DNA of 64,000 bases from Bradyrhizobium cenepequi (GTDB lineage: Bacteria; Pseudomonadota; Alphaproteobacteria; Rhizobiales; Xanthobacteraceae): contig NZ_JAGKJI010000036.1 in NCBI RefSeq assembly GCF_020329485.1, positions 46,017 to 110,016 of the forward strand, written 5' to 3'. The translations under genes and the position numbers were made by a program. Positions 18,442-26,784 of this stretch are shown here, in pieces. The notes beneath the pieces were generated by a model. It saw only the letters and a list, made by a program, of their open reading frames with translations, was not told the DNA's origin and made no database searches. Within the stretch, counting starts at the first letter, position 1. Each line of letters begins with the position of its first letter.

Positions 18442-19437
18442 ATGAAGGGTAAGATCGCGCTTGAGGAACACTTCGCAACGGAAGATACGGTCGCCGACTC
18501 TCGGGGGTTCTTTGCTGAGAGCGTCTGGCCGGAGTTGCGTGGCCGGCTGATCGACATCCACGACAACCGCCTGTGCCAGATGGATCGCCACGGCGTCGAG
18601 ATGATGATTCTGTCGCTCAATGCCCCAGCGATCCAGGCCATCCCAGATAGTGCGCTCGCCTACGACATAGCGCGTCGGGCAAATGATTTTCTGGCGGAGC
18701 AAGTCGGCCGGCGTCCCACTCGCTTTCAGGCGCTCGCCGCGTTGCCAATGCAGGATCCAGAGCTGGCCGCCACCGAGCTCACGCGCTGCATCAATGAGCT
18801 TGGGTTCAAAGGCGGCCTAGTGAACGGCTTCTCGCAGGTTGGAGACGCAGAGACCATGGTCTACTATGACCTGCCGCACTATTGGCCGTTCTGGGCGGTG
18901 GTAGAGAGACTCGACGCGCCGTTTTACTTGCACCCGCGCAATCCGCTACCCAGCCAGGCCAAGATCTATGAAGGACACGACTGGCTGCTCGGGCCGACCT
19001 GGGCGTTCGGACAGGAGACTGCAGTCCATGCGCTACGACTGATGGGCAGCGGCCTCTTCGACAGCTATCCGCGCCTCGCGATCATTCTGGGGCATTTAGG
19101 CGAGGGACTGCCCTTCAGCATGTGGCGCGTTGACAACCGCTGCAGCTGGATCGGAAAGGGCCGCCCAGGTCATGCGGCAAAGAAGCCTATCTCCGAATAT
19201 TTTCGCACCAACTTTCATCTCACCACATCTGGCAATTTCCGCACCCAGGCCTTGCTCAACGCAATCCTGGAGATCGGCGCCGATCGCATCATGTTCTCGA
19301 CCGACTGGCCATTCGAAAATGTCAGCGACGCGGCCAATTGGTTTGATGCCGCGGACATCAGTGAAGCGGATCGCCTCAAAATCGGGCGCACCAATGCGGC
19401 GAAGTTGTTTCGTCTGGGGCAAGTTAGCGCGCGCTAG
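18442..19437 (+). CDS. Gamma-resorcylate-type decarboxylase (amidohydrolase family)
   Basis: This 331-residue metal-dependent decarboxylase is of the ACMSD/2,6-dihydroxybenzoate decarboxylase group. I chose the ATG at 18442 because the family begins GKIALEEH. Expected metal ligands and catalytic residues fall at nearly the same numbers as in known gamma-resorcylate decarboxylases: E8, H10, H164 (YLHPRNP), H218 and E221 (GHLGEGLPF) and D288 (STDWPFE). The reaction would be non-oxidative, reversible decarboxylation of a hydroxybenzoate, such as 2,6-dihydroxybenzoate to resorcinol. The next gene is an aromatic-acid symporter, and broken flavin hydroxylases lie on both sides, which fits such a pathway. 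The exact substrate remains inferred. Confidence 0.85.
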   Translation: MKGKIALEEHFATEDTVADSRGFFAESVWPELRGRLIDIHDNRLCQMDRHGVEMMILSLNAPAIQAIPDSALAYDIARRANDFLAEQVGRRPTRFQALAALPMQDPELAATELTRCINELGFKGGLVNGFSQVGDAETMVYYDLPHYWPFWAVVERLDAPFYLHPRNPLPSQAKIYEGHDWLLGPTWAFGQETAVHALRLMGSGLFDSYPRLAIILGHLGEGLPFSMWRVDNRCSWIGKGRPGHAAKKPISEYFRTNFHLTTSGNFRTQALLNAILEIGADRIMFSTDWPFENVSDAANWFDAADISEADRLKIGRTNAAKLFRLGQVSAR

Positions 19438-19533
19438 GAAAGCACGTTCACGGCTCACTCGTGGGTCGCCCGAAGCCCCGCCTCCTGGCCGCTGCGACTT
19501 CACCTCTGAAGGACACTGGGGCGGAGATCTATC

Positions 19534-20973
19534 ATGGAACAACGCCGTATCACGCTGGCATCGGCTATCGATCGAATGCCACCTGCCTACCTGATCCGCA
19601 TCGTTGGCGTGTGCTTTCTGATCGTCCTGATGGACGGCTTCGACACTCAGGCGATCGGCTTTGCCGCGGTAGCGATTTCCTCTTCGCTTGCCATTCCGAT
19701 TACGGCCTTTGGGCAGGTCTTCTCCGCGGGTTTGTTGGGAGCGATGCTGGGAGCGCTCGTGCTCGGACCGGCGGCCGATTGCTTTGGGCGACGTTGGATG
19801 CTCGTCGCTGCAGTCGTCATGTTCTCGATATTCTCGCTGCTGACGCCAAGCGCGTCGAGCTTTCCTTCGTTGCTGGTTATTCGCTTCTGCGCGGGACTAG
19901 GCCTCGGCGGCGCCATCCCCAACTTGCTGGCCCTCTCCTCGGAGTATGTTCCTCCACGCACCCAAGGCCTGTTGACTGGCGTGCTCTGGGCTGCGTTCCC
20001 GCTCGGTGGCGTTACGGGTGCGGTGGCCAGTGCACATTTGCTTCCGCTGTTCGGTTGGCCAGTTCTCTTCTACATCGGCGGAATCACTCCTCTGATATTG
20101 TCGGTCGCCGTCGCCGGGGCGCTGCCGGAATCACTGCAGTTCCTGTTGCGGCGACCGGACGGCCAACAAAGAGTCAAAGAGGCCCTCGACCGGATCGGCC
20201 TCGAATCGGCACCGGGCGAGGTCGTCTACGTGGACACCGAGGAACGTCATAGCGGAGTCTCGTTCCGGCACTTGCTCTCCGGCGGGCGCGCGACAGCGAC
20301 CCTGTTGCTGTGGACAGCGTCGTTCATGTGCTTCGCGCTCCTCATTGTGCTTGTGCTCTGGACACCCGCACTGCTGCGGAAGGCCGGCGTGGATGCAACG
20401 GCGGCAGCAATGATCGTCGGAATGGTCAATCTGGGTAGCGTCGCCGGGACCGCGGTCGGCGGGCGTCTTATCGATCGCTTCACTGCTTACGTCGCGCTGC
20501 CGATCCTATTCGTAGCAGGCAGTCTTGCGGTATGGCCGCTTGGTCAGGTCACTGGAGCGGTGACACTTCTTGGGCTGTTCGCAGCATTATCGGGTTTTTT
20601 CGTGGGCGCCGCCAGCGCCGGACTGCTGAGCGTCGCGGTGCTGATCTATCCCAGCATGATACGAGCAACGGGCCTCGGATGGACGATGGCCCTCGGCCGA
20701 TTGGGCCAAGTGACCGGGCCGCTCCTGATTGGCGCATTGCTTGCGAGCGGGCTTGCTGTCGATCGCATTTTTCTCTGCTGCGTCGTCCCGGCGCTATGCG
20801 CGGCAGGCGCGGCCGGCCTGATGCGATGGAGCGCGCTCCGCACAGCCCTCTCACACGATCGCGACGTACCTGCAGCCGGTCACACAGCATCTGTGCGGTC
20901 CGGTGCGGCTCAAGCCCGGAGCGCGGCAACTGAAACGGGGACACATGAAGAGCAGAGATACTGGGCACTATGA
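19534..20973 (+). CDS. MFS transporter, aromatic acid:H+ symporter (AAHS) type
   Basis: This 479-residue inner-membrane transporter has twelve hydrophobic segments. The first helix contains LMDGFDTQAIGF, the DGFD signature of the aromatic-acid/H+ symporters (PcaK, BenK type), and loop 2-3 has GPAADCFGRRWML. It is preceded by GGAGA-type spacing 97 bases after the decarboxylase stop and lies on the same strand, so it very likely imports the hydroxybenzoate substrate. Its last 29 bases overlap the start of a broken FAD hydroxylase gene, the relic of a third operon member. The C-terminal tail is long and soluble. Confidence 0.88.
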   Translation: MEQRRITLASAIDRMPPAYLIRIVGVCFLIVLMDGFDTQAIGFAAVAISSSLAIPITAFGQVFSAGLLGAMLGALVLGPAADCFGRRWMLVAAVVMFSIFSLLTPSASSFPSLLVIRFCAGLGLGGAIPNLLALSSEYVPPRTQGLLTGVLWAAFPLGGVTGAVASAHLLPLFGWPVLFYIGGITPLILSVAVAGALPESLQFLLRRPDGQQRVKEALDRIGLESAPGEVVYVDTEERHSGVSFRHLLSGGRATATLLLWTASFMCFALLIVLVLWTPALLRKAGVDATAAAMIVGMVNLGSVAGTAVGGRLIDRFTAYVALPILFVAGSLAVWPLGQVTGAVTLLGLFAALSGFFVGAASAGLLSVAVLIYPSMIRATGLGWTMALGRLGQVTGPLLIGALLASGLAVDRIFLCCVVPALCAAGAAGLMRWSALRTALSHDRDVPAAGHTASVRSGAAQARSAATETGTHEEQRYWAL

Positions 20974-21168
20974 TTTTGTTGTCGTCGGCGCAGCGCCCGC
21001 TGGACTCACCCTTGCGATTGATTTGGACGGCCGGGGCGTTCGGTGCCTGATCGTGGAGCGCAATCCGATGAGGCCGCCCTAGCCAACATGGACCGCTCCA
21101 ATTCACGGATGCTGGAATTCTATCGCCGCATTGGAATCGTCGATCACGTGCGCACTGAATATTTTACA
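20945..21168 (+). pseudogene. Remnant of an FAD-dependent aromatic hydroxylase
   Basis: From an ATG at 20945, overlapping the transporter end, the translation DFVVVGAAPAGLTLAIDLDGRG then CLIVERNP is the FAD-binding start of a phenol-hydroxylase-type monooxygenase. After the stop at about 21080 the next frame continues with ANMDRSNSRMLEFYRRIGIV, the usual following segment, so a one-base frameshift is present. Homology ends near 21168 and the remaining 450 residues are missing. In an intact operon it would have hydroxylated the product of the decarboxylase. Confidence 0.8.
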
Positions 21169-21939
21169 TCGATAAGAAGACTTATGTGGTCGGTATCTGG
21201 ATTTTTGCTGGAGTTTGTTGGAGCCGCAAAAGCGGCCGAACTGAAATTCGAAGGAATGGCTGATGCGCAGAATACCATCGGCGATCTGCCAGTGCCCTGC
21301 CTGCGTCGGACCTCGCCGATAGGGATACTCTCGGGCTTGGGGCTGACGGGCGGCTCACCCAGAGCAAACTCGGCACGAAGCTTGGGCTTTAGCAATCACC
21401 GTACCCTGGAAGCAGCAAGGCCGCTCTCACCCTGCAGTTTTCCGCCAACGATCGTCGGCGAGCCACCGTCGTGTCGGACCTGTTGAAGCCCATCGAGTCC
21501 TGTCATTTCCCTAATTTCTCCTGATCTTGCGGCTCAAATAGACCCTCTACCTCCCCCACAACTTCACCTCGCTCATGACTTCCCTGCGCACCAACAATGT
21601 ACATGCTCGATTGCTCCATAGGAGCGTTAATTCCGGCGTATTGCTCCGTGGCTACCCTTTACGGGCGCTTGGCCAGCTGAGCATCGTGATCCATCTCACG
21701 ATTTACGAAGTTAATGTACGCGTGCGTTTTGCAGGACACTGCTTGGTCTGCCGTTCAGCGATCCAGCGCGATCGTAAGTTAAATTGGTGATAGCCCAGCC
21801 CGCATCAGTACTCCGCATCGGATTACCCAACGCGTTGTAATTTTGAACCGTCGTGCCAAGTATCGGGACGGGTCATCACCGCTTTACCGAAGTCACCAGC
21901 GCGTGCGACTTATGCATCGCGGTGGGCGAACGATCCACC
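21169..21939. other. No recognisable gene
   Basis: This 0.77 kb between the hydroxylase remnant and the GFA-family gene holds only short frames without family resemblance. The abrupt loss of homology at about 21168 suggests a deletion end-point, but I see no insertion-sequence end here. Confidence 0.5.
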
Positions 21940-22362
21940 CTACTCCGGCAACAACTCTCCCGACCCACCGAACTCGGCCGGAAAATCCTTCAATTTCGGC
22001 AGGCCGTCCCGGATCGGCAGCATCGTTTCGGCGTAGTTGATATGAAGGGCTGGCTTGAACGCGAGTGTCGGAAGTGTCGTGGCGAATACGTTCACTAGAC
22101 CTAGCGTCGGAACGGCGATCATCAGTTGCCCGCCGCAGCGCCCGCAGAACATGCGCTGGCTTCGCTCGGTTTTCTCGAACTTCCGGATGTGCTCCGCGCC
22201 AGAGGCGATCGTCACGACTTCCGCCTTCCAGACGGTAAAGGCGACGACGGGGCCGGTGGACCATGACCGGCAGGTTGCGCAATGACAATACCCCATGGCC
22301 TCTGGCGCCCCCGTGACCCGCAGTTCAACCGCTCCGCAAAGGCAGTGCCCTACATGATTCAT
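21940..22362 (-). CDS. GFA-family (CENP-V/DUF636-like) zinc protein
   Basis: This 140-residue member of the glutathione-dependent formaldehyde-activating/centromere-protein-V-like family binds zinc through regularly placed cysteines. These are C8 and C10 in HCLCGAV, C26, C28 and C31 in YCHCATC, and C73 and C76 in FCGRCG. It is complete and of typical length. True formaldehyde-glutathione chemistry is established for few members, so the role is open. It begins 4 bases inside the end of the SDR remnant upstream. Confidence 0.85.
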   Translation of the reverse strand: MNHVGHCLCGAVELRVTGAPEAMGYCHCATCRSWSTGPVVAFTVWKAEVVTIASGAEHIRKFEKTERSQRMFCGRCGGQLMIAVPTLGLVNVFATTLPTLAFKPALHINYAETMLPIRDGLPKLKDFPAEFGGSGELLPE

Positions 22363-22862
22363 TTAATGACCTCGTCAGATGTCTGGTGTTGATCGGATGG
22401 GCAGCCGCACTCCTTCATCGCAGGGACGAAGGCGTGAATCAGGCGAACAGAGGCCAGCGTGTTCTGATGATAGTCCGCAACCCATTCATGGAGCGGCGCG
22501 TCGAACCACGGGGAATGCACCTCATGCGTGGGATTGCCGACATTGTCGACGAGGATGTCGACACCGTCGAGCGCCGCCTTCACACCCTCTGCGTTGTTGA
22601 GCAAAATGTCGATCGCGCCATCCGCCAACGCCCGCGCGCAGACGGCATCCGCGCCTTCGTCCGTAGACAGGTCGCCGAACGCCCGGTCGACTTTGGCGCC
22701 CGTTGCGGCGATTGCGTCAGCCACTGGCGAAACAAGGGCTTCATTCTGGCTGTGGACGACCGCCGCCGCGCCTTCTTGTGCCAGAAATTTTACGATCGCC
22801 TCGCCGAGTCCGGAAGACGAACCAGTCATCAGCGCGCGCCTCCCAACACGATTCAGATCCAC
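22359..22862 (-). pseudogene. Chimeric SDR remnant: two paralogues joined by deletion
   Basis: From a GTG at 22862 with AAGGAG ahead of it, the first 100 codons follow the SDR at 8068-8871: TGSSSGLGEAIVKFLA and GDLSTDEGADAVCARAL, to DILLNNAEG. The sequence then switches to the other SDR (7237-8046): VDILVDNVGNPTHEVHSPWFD, then DYHQNTLASVRLIHAFVP. After that homology stops, before the catalytic Ser-Tyr-Lys. The order matches an ancestral SDR-SDR operon in which a deletion fused the middle of the first gene to the middle of the second. The frame is open (167 residues), but no active site remains. Confidence 0.85.
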
Positions 22863-22953
22863 GAGCGGCTCTCCTTTGCGAGAGGAGATATGCCGGATAG
22901 ATCGATCCGATAAGATTGACAAACCGGCATAAGCCGTGCCGAAGGCTGGGACA

Positions 22954-23106
22954 ATGCACCAGACGGGACTGATCGAATTGGAAGCCGCGATCGCGGTGAC
23001 GAGGCGCCGCACCTTCCGAGCCACGGCGGAGCCGCACACCTCGGCCGGCGAGAAGATTATGAATCGGTGTGGGGTCCAAGCGCCGATCGGCACCCTAAGT
23101 GCTTGA
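22954..23106 (+). pseudogene. LysR remnant with internal deletions
   Basis: From an ATG at 22954 divergent to the chimeric SDR, MHQTGLIELEAAIAV then RTFRATAE matches the HTH start of the LysR at 8964. After an in-frame gap it resumes with TSAGEKIMNR (intact copy TATGETFISR) and a short IGTL, then stops. The recognition part of the HTH and the whole effector domain are missing. Together with the SDR remnant it reproduces the arrangement at 7237-9869. Confidence 0.8.
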
Positions 23107-23179
23107 TCAACTTCGTATAGACGGGGTCAATATTGTGCGCCGATTAACACTCCCGAGACCTTGATGACGGACATCAATG

Positions 23180-23901
23180 TGCGTGGGGTTCATCGCACGA
23201 TCGATCTAGGCGACTGCGCAACGAGCGTGCTGTGGCCGAGGAGACTTTCGAGGCGCTTCAGTCGTTCTCCTTGCCGACGGTCGGCGGCAATCACGATCAG
23301 TGGATCGTCGAGCTCTCCCGCGATCAATTGTCTCCCGCCGGACGGTACGCCCACGACGCTCTAAAGCTGAAGCAGCGACGGACTCTCCACGAATTACCTT
23401 CGCGTCTGATATTCGACGACGGCATTCTGGCTTGCCACGGCACTCCAGACGACGATTGCACCCGCCTTTTGGAAGAGTTTCTGGATGACGGAAAGCCGGT
23501 GCCTGCCCGTCGCCACGTCCTTGAATCGCACCTGGAGGGCGGCGCGGACTCCCGCGTTGTCCTCTGCGGTCACAGCCACCGACAGAGCTTCGTTAGCCGG
23601 TCCCGCCCGTCATCTTATCTTGAATCCTGGCAGCGTCGGATGCCCGGTCTTCGCCGACATCGCTTCGGCCCCGGCACTCGAACACCGCTCTCCTCACGCC
23701 GGGTACGCCGTGCTCACGAAACGCGACAGGAATTGGCAGGTCGAACTGATCGCGCAGGAGTACGATTGGGAAGCCGCAGCGCAGCGCGCCATGCTGACTG
23801 GACGTCCCGATTGGGCCAGAGCCTCACGACCGGAGCGGTCAGGTCACTTCGCCACAAAGGTAGGTTTCGCCGACTTGACGGATTCCGCGATGAACCGATG
23901 A
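23180..23901 (+). pseudogene. Frameshifted calcineurin-like metallophosphoesterase
   Basis: Pieces of one metallophosphoesterase lie in successive frames. DLGDCATSVLWP is at about 23200. GNHDQWIVELSRDQL through LCGHSHRQSF runs at 23230-23600. LILNPGSVGCPVF through EYDWEAAAQRAMLTGRPDWARA continues to about 23820. The metal-binding GNHD and GHSH motifs are present, but two single-base frameshifts separate the parts (near 23235, probably one lost G, and near 23600). The very N terminus with DxH is not found. The final codons overlap the convergent LysR gene. Confidence 0.85.
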
Positions 23902-24659
23902 ACCTCGACGACCCGCCGTGTCCCGTGAGTGTCGGGATGCGACGTGAGCCAGTAGCTGCGAATAAAACGCACGTCGGGAAGCTGGCGCTTCAGTTCGGGA
24001 TAGCGTCGGGCGACGTAGTCGTGAAGTATCCCGACCCCGTGCCCGTTCCGGACGGCCTCCATCTGCGCGACGACACTTCCGCATTCATATCGGCGCGACA
24101 TCAGCCGTCCCAAGGCGGACGCGTAGCCCAGCGCCCGGCTGTAAACGAAGTCTTCGACGTGGGTGACGAACAGTCGGCCGGCGAGATCCTCCTGGGTCCT
24201 TATCTTGCCTTCGCGCGCCAGATAATTTTCTGCCGCGTAGACGCTTAGCGTGTAATCGGTCAGCTTCGATAGGATCAGCCGTCCCTGCTTGGGCCGGTCG
24301 AGCGTGATTGCGACATCGGCTTCGCGCCTGGACAGGGAGAACGTTCTCGGAAGGGGAACGAGTTGAATGACGAGCGCAGGGTGCCCGGCCGCCAATGCAC
24401 CCAAGCGGTCCGCCAAAAAGTAACTGCCGAGCCCATCCGGTGCCCCCACCCGCACCGTTCCAGCTATCGTCTCAGTCGCTCCGGCGATGTCGGAGCCGAC
24501 TTTCAGGAATTCGCTCTCGGCGCGCTCCGCCGCGACAAGCAACGCCTCGCCCGCCGGCGTTAACGTGCAGCCCGACGTGTGGCGCTCGACGAGTCGGGCG
24601 TTCACGCTGCGCTCCAGAGCTGTGAGTTGGCGGGCGACGGTCGCGTGGTTTAACCGCAA
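23844..24659 (-). CDS. LysR-family regulator, N-terminally truncated
   Basis: This frame has 271 residues from a TTG codon. It has a complete LysR effector domain (TVRVGAPDGLGSYFL onward) and the end of the HTH (LNHATVARQLTALERSVNARLVERH). The normal first 20-25 residues, holding the first HTH helix, are absent: upstream in frame only FAILKASKSLR remains after a stop codon. With half of the DNA-binding domain gone, the protein is probably inactive unless a longer start exists in an undamaged allele. It is divergent from mmsA (24757), which it may once have regulated. Confidence 0.7.
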   Translation of the reverse strand: MRLNHATVARQLTALERSVNARLVERHTSGCTLTPAGEALLVAAERAESEFLKVGSDIAGATETIAGTVRVGAPDGLGSYFLADRLGALAAGHPALVIQLVPLPRTFSLSRREADVAITLDRPKQGRLILSKLTDYTLSVYAAENYLAREGKIRTQEDLAGRLFVTHVEDFVYSRALGYASALGRLMSRRYECGSVVAQMEAVRNGHGVGILHDYVARRYPELKRQLPDVRFIRSYWLTSHPDTHGTRRVVEVHRFIAESVKSAKPTFVAK

Positions 24660-24756
24660 GCTCTTCGATGCCTTCAGAATCGCAAATTATGCCGTTGATG
24701 CGCATTTTTATGCGCTTCATATCGAAGGCGATCAAGCCATTCATTGAGGGGAAGCC

Positions 24757-26256
24757 ATGCCCAAGACGATCTCCAACTTCATCGACGGGGAAGTCGCGTC
24801 TAGCAAGAGCTCGCGCTCGTCACCGATTTACAATCCCGCGACCGGCGAGCAATCGGGAACGCTCGGGTTCTCTTCGGCGGAAGAGGTACGCTCCGCGGTT
24901 GCCGCTGCCCAAAAGGCGTTTCCGGCCTGGGCGAACACTCCGCCGCTGCGCCGCGCCCGCATCCTCAACCGCTTCCTCCGGATCATCGAGGATCGCATCG
25001 ACGAGCTCGCCGAGGTAATCACGGCCGAACACGGCAAGGTCTTGTCGGACGCGAAAGGCGAAATCCAGCGCGGCATGGAGGTCGTGGAATTCGCGACGGG
25101 CGCTCCACAACTCCTTAAGGGAGAGGTCACGGAGAACGTCGGCACGCGAGTCGACAGCCACTCGCTGCGGCAACCGCTCGGCGTCATCGCCGGCATTACT
25201 CCATTCAATTTCCCCGCGATGGTCCCAATGTGGATGTTTCCGGTCGCGCTCGCCTGCGGCAACACCTTCGTGCTCAAGCCGTCGGAACGCGATCCATCGG
25301 CGGCGCTGGTCCTCGCGCAGTGGCTCAAGGAAGCAGGTCTGCCGGACGGCGTCTTCAACGTCGTTCACGGCGACAAGGAAGCGGTCGACGCCATCCTGCA
25401 CGATCCGGACGTAGTCGCGATAAGCTTCGTTGGCTCGACGCCGATTGCCCGCTACATCTATCAAACCGCCACAAGCAACGGTAAGCGTTGCCAGGCGCTC
25501 GGCGGCGCGAAGAACCACATGATCGTCATGCCGGACGCCGACATGGATCAGGCCGTCGACGCTCTGATGGGCGCCGCCTACGGCTCCGCCGGCGAGCGGT
25601 GCATGGCCATCTCCGTCGCCGTGCCGATCGGCAACACGACGGCCGATCGGCTCATCGAAAAGCTGGCTCCCAAGGTGCGAGCGCTAAACATCGGACCGGG
25701 CACCGACCCCGACGCCGAGATGGGTCCCCTGGTCACAAAACAGCACCTCGAAAAGGTCCGCAACTACATCGACACCGGAGCCGACGAGGGAGCGCAACTG
25801 GTGGTCGACGGCCGCGACTTCCGACGACAAGGCTACGAACGAGGATACTTCATTGGCGGCACTTTGTTCGACCGCGTGACTACCGGCATGAAGATCTACC
25901 GAGAAGAGATCTTCGGTCCCGTACTCGCGGTGGCCCGCGCGAATTCCTACGACGAGGCGGCCGAGATGGTCAACTCGCACGAGTTCGGCAACGGTACCGC
26001 CATATTCACGCGGGACGGAGATGCCGCGCGAGAATTCGCTCACAAGATTCAAGTCGGTATGGTCGGCATCAACGTTCCGATCCCAGTACCGATGGCATTT
26101 CATTCGTTCGGCGGCTGGAAGGCCTCTCTCTTCGGCGACCACCAAATGCACGGACCGGAAGGTGTTCGATTCTACACGAAGTTGAAAACGATCACCACGC
26201 GGTGGCCCACCGGCATACGCGCCGGCGCGGAGTTTGTGATGCCAACGATGGACTAA
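24757..26256 (+). CDS. mmsA: Methylmalonate-semialdehyde dehydrogenase (CoA-acylating)
   Basis: This 499-residue enzyme converts methylmalonate semialdehyde (or malonate semialdehyde) to propionyl-CoA (acetyl-CoA) in valine, inositol or beta-alanine breakdown. It is an aldehyde-dehydrogenase fold with N151 (TPFNFP) and catalytic C282 in GSAGERCMA. The position of the usual general-base glutamate is occupied by LGGAKNH, as is normal for this CoA-dependent branch. Length and ends match the family, and the RBS GAGGGGAA precedes the ATG. No other valine or inositol catabolic gene is near, so its pathway here is uncertain. Confidence 0.93.
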   Translation: MPKTISNFIDGEVASSKSSRSSPIYNPATGEQSGTLGFSSAEEVRSAVAAAQKAFPAWANTPPLRRARILNRFLRIIEDRIDELAEVITAEHGKVLSDAKGEIQRGMEVVEFATGAPQLLKGEVTENVGTRVDSHSLRQPLGVIAGITPFNFPAMVPMWMFPVALACGNTFVLKPSERDPSAALVLAQWLKEAGLPDGVFNVVHGDKEAVDAILHDPDVVAISFVGSTPIARYIYQTATSNGKRCQALGGAKNHMIVMPDADMDQAVDALMGAAYGSAGERCMAISVAVPIGNTTADRLIEKLAPKVRALNIGPGTDPDAEMGPLVTKQHLEKVRNYIDTGADEGAQLVVDGRDFRRQGYERGYFIGGTLFDRVTTGMKIYREEIFGPVLAVARANSYDEAAEMVNSHEFGNGTAIFTRDGDAAREFAHKIQVGMVGINVPIPVPMAFHSFGGWKASLFGDHQMHGPEGVRFYTKLKTITTRWPTGIRAGAEFVMPTMD

Positions 26257-26784
26257 ATGCTAAAGACTAATCGCGGACCCTGGCGATATCCGTCAAACGG
26301 AACGCGCACTCCGCCGTCGATGGACGGTGGGTTCGAGTCAGTGGTGCGCTACATCGCGAAACCCACTATTTTAGAGGCCCTGTTCTCTTATTGGCGCGCA
26401 GTTTAACCCGTCCGGCTGCACCTTCATAGCATGACTAAAACCGCCACTTGTACGAATCCCGTACGCCATTCCTGCGGTTAGTGGAAGCGTTCCTCGTTTG
26501 ACAGCCCAGACGCGGCCCTCCGAAGGCAAGATCACACGTTCGAATCGCGTCGGACGCCGCATCACTTTCTATGGCAAACGATCTTTTCCCAAGAATCGAT
26601 TGGCGTGTAGATGCGAGCGCGAGGCCCTACTTAAGCCGGGAACATGGACTTTTCTTTCATCGGTCCGATTCCGGCCAGGAGCACAATCCTACGGTCCGCT
26701 CTCATCCGCCAACAATGCATGGCGCACGGCGCTACCGCATCAAAACCGGTTCACGCGGCAAGGGTGCGAGGCGCAACATGAGCA
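26257..26784. other. No recognisable gene
   Basis: About 0.5 kb between mmsA and the transposase shows no coding pattern. A segment at 26327-26352 (GGTTCGAGTC then TGGTGCGC) loosely resembles the 3' end of the tRNA-Lys at 35391, but the match is too short to call an attachment site. Confidence 0.5.

Noticed and set aside
26327..26352. Possible second attachment site resembling the tRNA-Lys 3' end
   Set aside because: The matching blocks are short and interrupted; a real att repeat should match the tRNA end without gaps.
26655..26690. tRNA T-arm-like sequence (CGGTCCGATTCCGG)
   Set aside because: No matching acceptor, D arm or anticodon arm can be folded upstream.
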